This document shows, piece by piece, positions 60,666 to 64,000 of a stretch of DNA of 64,000 nucleotides. The stretch lies in NCBI RefSeq assembly GCF_023283945.1, contig NZ_JAKIKW010000016.1, positions 1-64,000 on the forward strand, given 5' to 3'. This DNA comes from Shewanella gelidimarina (GTDB lineage Bacteria; Pseudomonadota; Gammaproteobacteria; Enterobacterales; Shewanellaceae). Positions within the stretch are counted from its first letter, which is position 1. Each line of letters begins with the position of its first letter. The position numbers and the translations under genes were made by a program. Under the pieces are notes generated by a model. The model was not told the origin of the DNA and searched no databases. It saw only the letters and a list, made by a program, of their open reading frames with translations.

Positions 60666-63377
60666 ATGGGTAAATCGTTAGTAATCGTCGAATCACCGGC
60701 CAAAGCCAAGACTATTAATAAATATCTAGGCAAAGATTTCATCGTTAAGTCGAGTGTTGGTCACATCCGTGATCTTCCTACATCGTCGAGTCAAGACGCT
60801 AAGGTGATTAGTAAAACACCAGCTGAAGTCAAGAAGATGTCTCCAGAGGAGAAGGCTGAATATAAGAGTTTAAAAGCTAAGCAAGCTTTAGTCGCACGCA
60901 TGGGAGTAGACCCCGACAACAGTTGGAAAGCGATATATCAAACGCTTCCAGGCAAAGAGAAAGTCGTAAAAGAGTTACAAGCACTCGCAGAATCTGCTGA
61001 CCACATCTATCTCGCAACCGATTTGGATAGAGAGGGGGAGGCTATTGCATGGCATCTCCAACAAGTGATTGGTGGAGACGAGTCACGCTATCAACGCGTT
61101 GTGTTCAACGAAATCACTAAATCAGCGATTCAAGACGCATTTAGTCAACCGTCGGTACTTGACACCAATATGGTCAATGCGCAGCAAGCGCGTCGATTCT
61201 TGGACCGTGTTGTGGGCTTTATGGCTTCACCGCTGCTTTGGAAAAAAGTGGCGCGTGGTTTATCTGCGGGTCGAGTTCAGTCTGTTGCTGTTCGTTTGGT
61301 CGTTGAACGTGAGAGTGAGATTAAAGCGTTTGTGCCTGAAGAGTTTTGGGATGTTCATGCTGAGTTAAACACTTTAGCCGATGACATGCTTAAAATGCAG
61401 GTTGTTAAGTATCAGGACAAAGCCTTTAACCCGGTGACTCAAGCTGAAGCTGACACTGCAGTAAGTGCATTGTCGCAGTCTAGTTTTGTTGTCGCAGCAC
61501 GTGAAGACCGTGCAACGCAAAGCAAGCCGTCAGCACCTTATATCACCTCCACGCTGCAGCAAGCTGCAAGTACGCGTTTAGGTTATGGTGTTAAAAAGAC
61601 CATGATGATGGCGCAGCGCTTATACGAAGCGGGCCATATTACTTATATGCGTACCGATTCAACCAACTTAAGCCAAGAAGCACTAGACAATGTGCGTGAG
61701 ATGATTGGTAAAGATTTTGGTGACAAGTATTTGCCTGAAGCTCCAATTCGTTATGGTAGCAAAGAGGGCGCACAAGAGGCTCACGAAGCGATTCGTCCGT
61801 CTAATGTGAAAGTAACAGCTGCATCTTTGAGTGATATGGAGCGTGATGCTCAGCGTTTGTATGAGCTGATTTGGCGTCAATTCGTGTCATGTCAAATGAC
61901 ACCTGCAAAGTATGATGCCAGTCGTCTTACGGTAAAAGCGGGTGACTACGAGCTAAAAGCCACTGGACGTACATTACGTTTTGACGGTTGGACGCGAGTT
62001 CAAATCGCCGTTAAGAAAAAGAACGAAGAAGACAATACACTGCCTGTTGTTGCTAAAGGCGACAAGGTCAAGCTCAAAGAGCTTCTTCCTAAGCAGCACT
62101 TTACTAAGCCAGCGGCACGTTATAGTGAAGCTTCATTAGTTAAAGAGCTGGAAAAAAGGGGTATTGGTCGTCCGTCTACTTACGCAACGATTATTTCGAC
62201 CATTCAAGATAGAGGCTACGTTAAGGTTGATAACCGTCGTTTCTATGCTGAGAAAATGGGTGAAATTGTCAGTGACAGACTTGTCGGCAGCTTCCAAGAT
62301 TTAATGAGTTATGATTTCACCGCAAGCATGGAGCAGACGTTAGATGATGTTGCTCAAGGCAAGCTGGATTGGAAGAAAGTACTCGATGGTTTTTATAAGG
62401 ACTTTACCAAGCAGTTAGAGCACGCTGAATTACCACCTGAAGAGGGCGGTATGCGCCCTAATGAGATGGTACTGACGGATATTAAGTGTCCTACCTGTGA
62501 GCGTCCAATGGGAATTCGCACCGGTACAACAGGTGTATTCCTAGGGTGTTCAGGTTATGCATTGCCACCTAAAGAGCGTTGTAAGACGACCTTAAACTTA
62601 ACGCCTGGCGAAGAAGCGGTAAGTGAAAGCGGTGAAGATGCAGAAACTGAAGCATTACGAGCGAAACATCGCTGCGGTATATGCGGCACTGCAATGGATA
62701 GCTACCTCATTGATGAAACCCGTAAATTACACATTTGTGGTAATAACCCAACGTGTGAAGGTTTTGAAATCGAAGAGGGACAGTTTAAGATTAAGGGCTA
62801 TGAAGGACCACTTATTGAGTGCGATCGCTGTCAAAGTGATATGGAACTTAAAAATGGTCGTTTTGGTAAGTATTTTGGTTGCACTAATTCTGAATGTAAG
62901 AATACGCGTAAATTGCTAAAAAGCGGTGAAGCAGCGCCACCAAAAGAAGACCCAATTCACTTGCCAGATCTTAAATGTACTAAGTCTGATGCCTATTTTG
63001 TATTACGTGATGGCGCCGCAGGCATTTTCCTTGCTGCTAGCACTTTCCCTAAGTCGCGTGAAACACGTGGTCCATTAGTGGAAGAGTTGGTTAAGTACCG
63101 AGAGCTGTTATGGCCTAAGTATGCTTTCCTTGCTGATGCACCGGTTGCTGATGATGATGGTAATTTAGCGTCAGTGCGTTTTAGCCGAAAGACAAAAGAG
63201 CAATATGTTGCGACTGATGTTGATGGTAAGGCGACGGGCTGGAATGCCAAGTTTATTGACGGTAAGTGGGTTGCTGAAGCTAAGGCAAAGCCGAAGCCAA
63301 AAGCCAAAGCTAAGCCTAAAGCTAAAGCCAAGCCAAAGGCTAAAGCAAAACCTAAAGCAGAACCCGAAGCAGAATAA
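60666..63377 (+). CDS. topA: DNA topoisomerase I
   Basis: A 903-residue type IA topoisomerase relaxing negative supercoils. Toprim domain ([35 protein letters not shown]), active-site Tyr327 in [10 protein letters not shown], and [21 protein letters not shown] are intact. Three zinc-ribbon segments follow (CPTCERP, CGICG, CDRCQ). The C-terminus ends in a Lys/Ala/Pro repeat tail (KAKPKAKAK), a basic DNA-binding extension. It has its own terminator. Confidence 0.97.
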   Translation: MGKSLVIVESPAKAKTINKYLGKDFIVKSSVGHIRDLPTSSSQDAKVISKTPAEVKKMSPEEKAEYKSLKAKQALVARMGVDPDNSWKAIYQTLPGKEKVVKELQALAESADHIYLATDLDREGEAIAWHLQQVIGGDESRYQRVVFNEITKSAIQDAFSQPSVLDTNMVNAQQARRFLDRVVGFMASPLLWKKVARGLSAGRVQSVAVRLVVERESEIKAFVPEEFWDVHAELNTLADDMLKMQVVKYQDKAFNPVTQAEADTAVSALSQSSFVVAAREDRATQSKPSAPYITSTLQQAASTRLGYGVKKTMMMAQRLYEAGHITYMRTDSTNLSQEALDNVREMIGKDFGDKYLPEAPIRYGSKEGAQEAHEAIRPSNVKVTAASLSDMERDAQRLYELIWRQFVSCQMTPAKYDASRLTVKAGDYELKATGRTLRFDGWTRVQIAVKKKNEEDNTLPVVAKGDKVKLKELLPKQHFTKPAARYSEASLVKELEKRGIGRPSTYATIISTIQDRGYVKVDNRRFYAEKMGEIVSDRLVGSFQDLMSYDFTASMEQTLDDVAQGKLDWKKVLDGFYKDFTKQLEHAELPPEEGGMRPNEMVLTDIKCPTCERPMGIRTGTTGVFLGCSGYALPPKERCKTTLNLTPGEEAVSESGEDAETEALRAKHRCGICGTAMDSYLIDETRKLHICGNNPTCEGFEIEEGQFKIKGYEGPLIECDRCQSDMELKNGRFGKYFGCTNSECKNTRKLLKSGEAAPPKEDPIHLPDLKCTKSDAYFVLRDGAAGIFLAASTFPKSRETRGPLVEELVKYRELLWPKYAFLADAPVADDDGNLASVRFSRKTKEQYVATDVDGKATGWNAKFIDGKWVAEAKAKPKPKAKAKPKAKAKPKAKAKPKAEPEAE

Positions 63378-63400
63378 TGCATTAGGTTTACAAGCTTAAT

Positions 63401-63429
63401 AAAAAGCCCCGAATATATCGGGGCTTTTT
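63401..63429 (+). terminator. Bidirectional terminator after topA
   Basis: AAAAAGCCCCGA/TCGGGGCTTTTT with a 5-nt loop between converging genes. Confidence 0.92.
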
Positions 63430-63504
63430 AATGCCTGTATTTTAGTACTGATGGCTTAAACTTTGTTTAAACCAATGGTCATTTTTCGCTTATTGTACCA
63501 ATGA

Positions 63505-64000
63505 CTACCATTTCCGCTTTGGCTGGAACAGCACGTCAATATCATCTTCATCTGCTTTAGGTTTGGCAACTTGTGGCTGGGCTAATTTCTGTGCCCCCAT
63601 AATCTCGTCTAACATTGTTTTAGCTTCATCGACTTTTTTTGCAATAAAAGGATCATTGGGCGTTTGTGCTTTAATGGTATGCAAGGTCGACAAAGCTTTG
63701 GTGACCATCTGCTTAGCGGATCCGTACTGTTTCATAAAACAAGCGGCTCTTCCTCTTGCAAGCATTGAGTCAACGTTAATTCTAAGTTGAAGATTGTCTA
63801 TCGTCTGCTCTTCTTGGCTAAAGATAGCCGGCTCTACTCTTCCCTTATTATGCTCAGATCTGAGTATGGCTTTCATTTTCTTAAGCGTCTGAACTAACGT
63901 GAGCACCTGTCTATCATTATCAGGTAGCCTAAACAGCTCAATGGCAGGGGTAGACTTAGGAGCATTGTTGAGTACTTCTATCTGGCTGCGCAAATCATAT
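63505..64000 (-). CDS. Partial unknown protein (C-terminal part)
   Basis: The frame is open to the window edge and reads YDLRSQIEVLN there, so the true start lies beyond 64000. About 165 residues are visible: mostly helical, with one TPR-like helix pair (MLARGRAACFMKQYGSAKQMVTKALSTL) and a charged tail DEDDIDVLFQPKRKW. No family recognised. It converges on topA. Confidence 0.7.
   Translation of the reverse strand, partial: YDLRSQIEVLNNAPKSTPAIELFRLPDNDRQVLTLVQTLKKMKAILRSEHNKGRVEPAIFSQEEQTIDNLQLRINVDSMLARGRAACFMKQYGSAKQMVTKALSTLHTIKAQTPNDPFIAKKVDEAKTMLDEIMGAQKLAQPQVAKPKADEDDIDVLFQPKRKW

Overview
The window reads as a chromosomal segment of a marine gammaproteobacterium of the Shewanella type (Alteromonadales). 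The reasons are the style of the genes (SstT, CheV, PsiE, YecH, a TonB-dependent receptor with a C-terminal Phe, succinylarginine dihydrolase), the moderate GC content, the CRP/FNR-like boxes, and an ybaN-apt-dnaX-ybaB-recR-htpG-adk-hemH-gsk order shared with Escherichia. No phage, integron, CRISPR array or complete insertion sequence is visible. The genus is inferred from recollection of protein families, not from a search.

Layout. 1-280: tRNA-Glu and tRNA-Ala. 0.5-8.2 kb: an ABC exporter, an Ada/AlkA fusion with Ogt (alkylation repair), a DEAD-box helicase, a small tyrosine phosphatase, and a phospholipase-D lipoprotein whose signal peptide is out of frame with its body. 8.2-14.8 kb: cheV, sstT, a Tat-exported GH109-like protein, rluA, acpH and two small unknowns. 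15-20.5 kb: queA, tgt, yajC, secD, secF (queuosine synthesis and protein export). 20.8-25.5 kb: DUF2007 and rhodanese proteins, a Met8-like siroheme enzyme, yaeQ, yecH, psiE, suhB. 25.6-33.4 kb: trmJ, cysE and the iron-sulfur operon iscR-S-U-A-hscB-hscA-fdx-(iscX). Two IscR-type boxes lie in front of the operon, a strong terminator lies between hscB and hscA, and a 288-bp MITE-like element separates fdx from iscX. 33.4-38.3 kb: an FNR-boxed mini membrane protein, ndk, and a TonB-dependent receptor behind a 1-kb AT-rich leader. 38.3-42.6 kb: a DksA/TraR-type zinc finger, dusC, an HvfA/HvfB/HvfC cluster, and a 39-residue membrane protein behind a perfect FNR-type box. 42.6-54.6 kb: ybaN through gsk, including a dnaX with an A9 slippery run. 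54.7-64 kb: a dicarboxylate symporter, a large Ig-like lipoprotein, astB, topA, and the 3' end of an unknown gene.

The most distinctive system is the HvfABC-type cluster at 40.15-42.31 kb. It has a secreted precursor peptide with eleven EGKCG motifs, a DUF692 multinuclear iron oxidase and its DUF2063 partner. By analogy with Haemophilus influenzae HvfABC, this is a ribosomally made, post-translationally modified copper-binding peptide. Other points worth a second look are the frameshifted lipoprotein, the A9 run in dnaX, the broken-up isc operon, and two unlisted small membrane-protein genes with FNR-type boxes.
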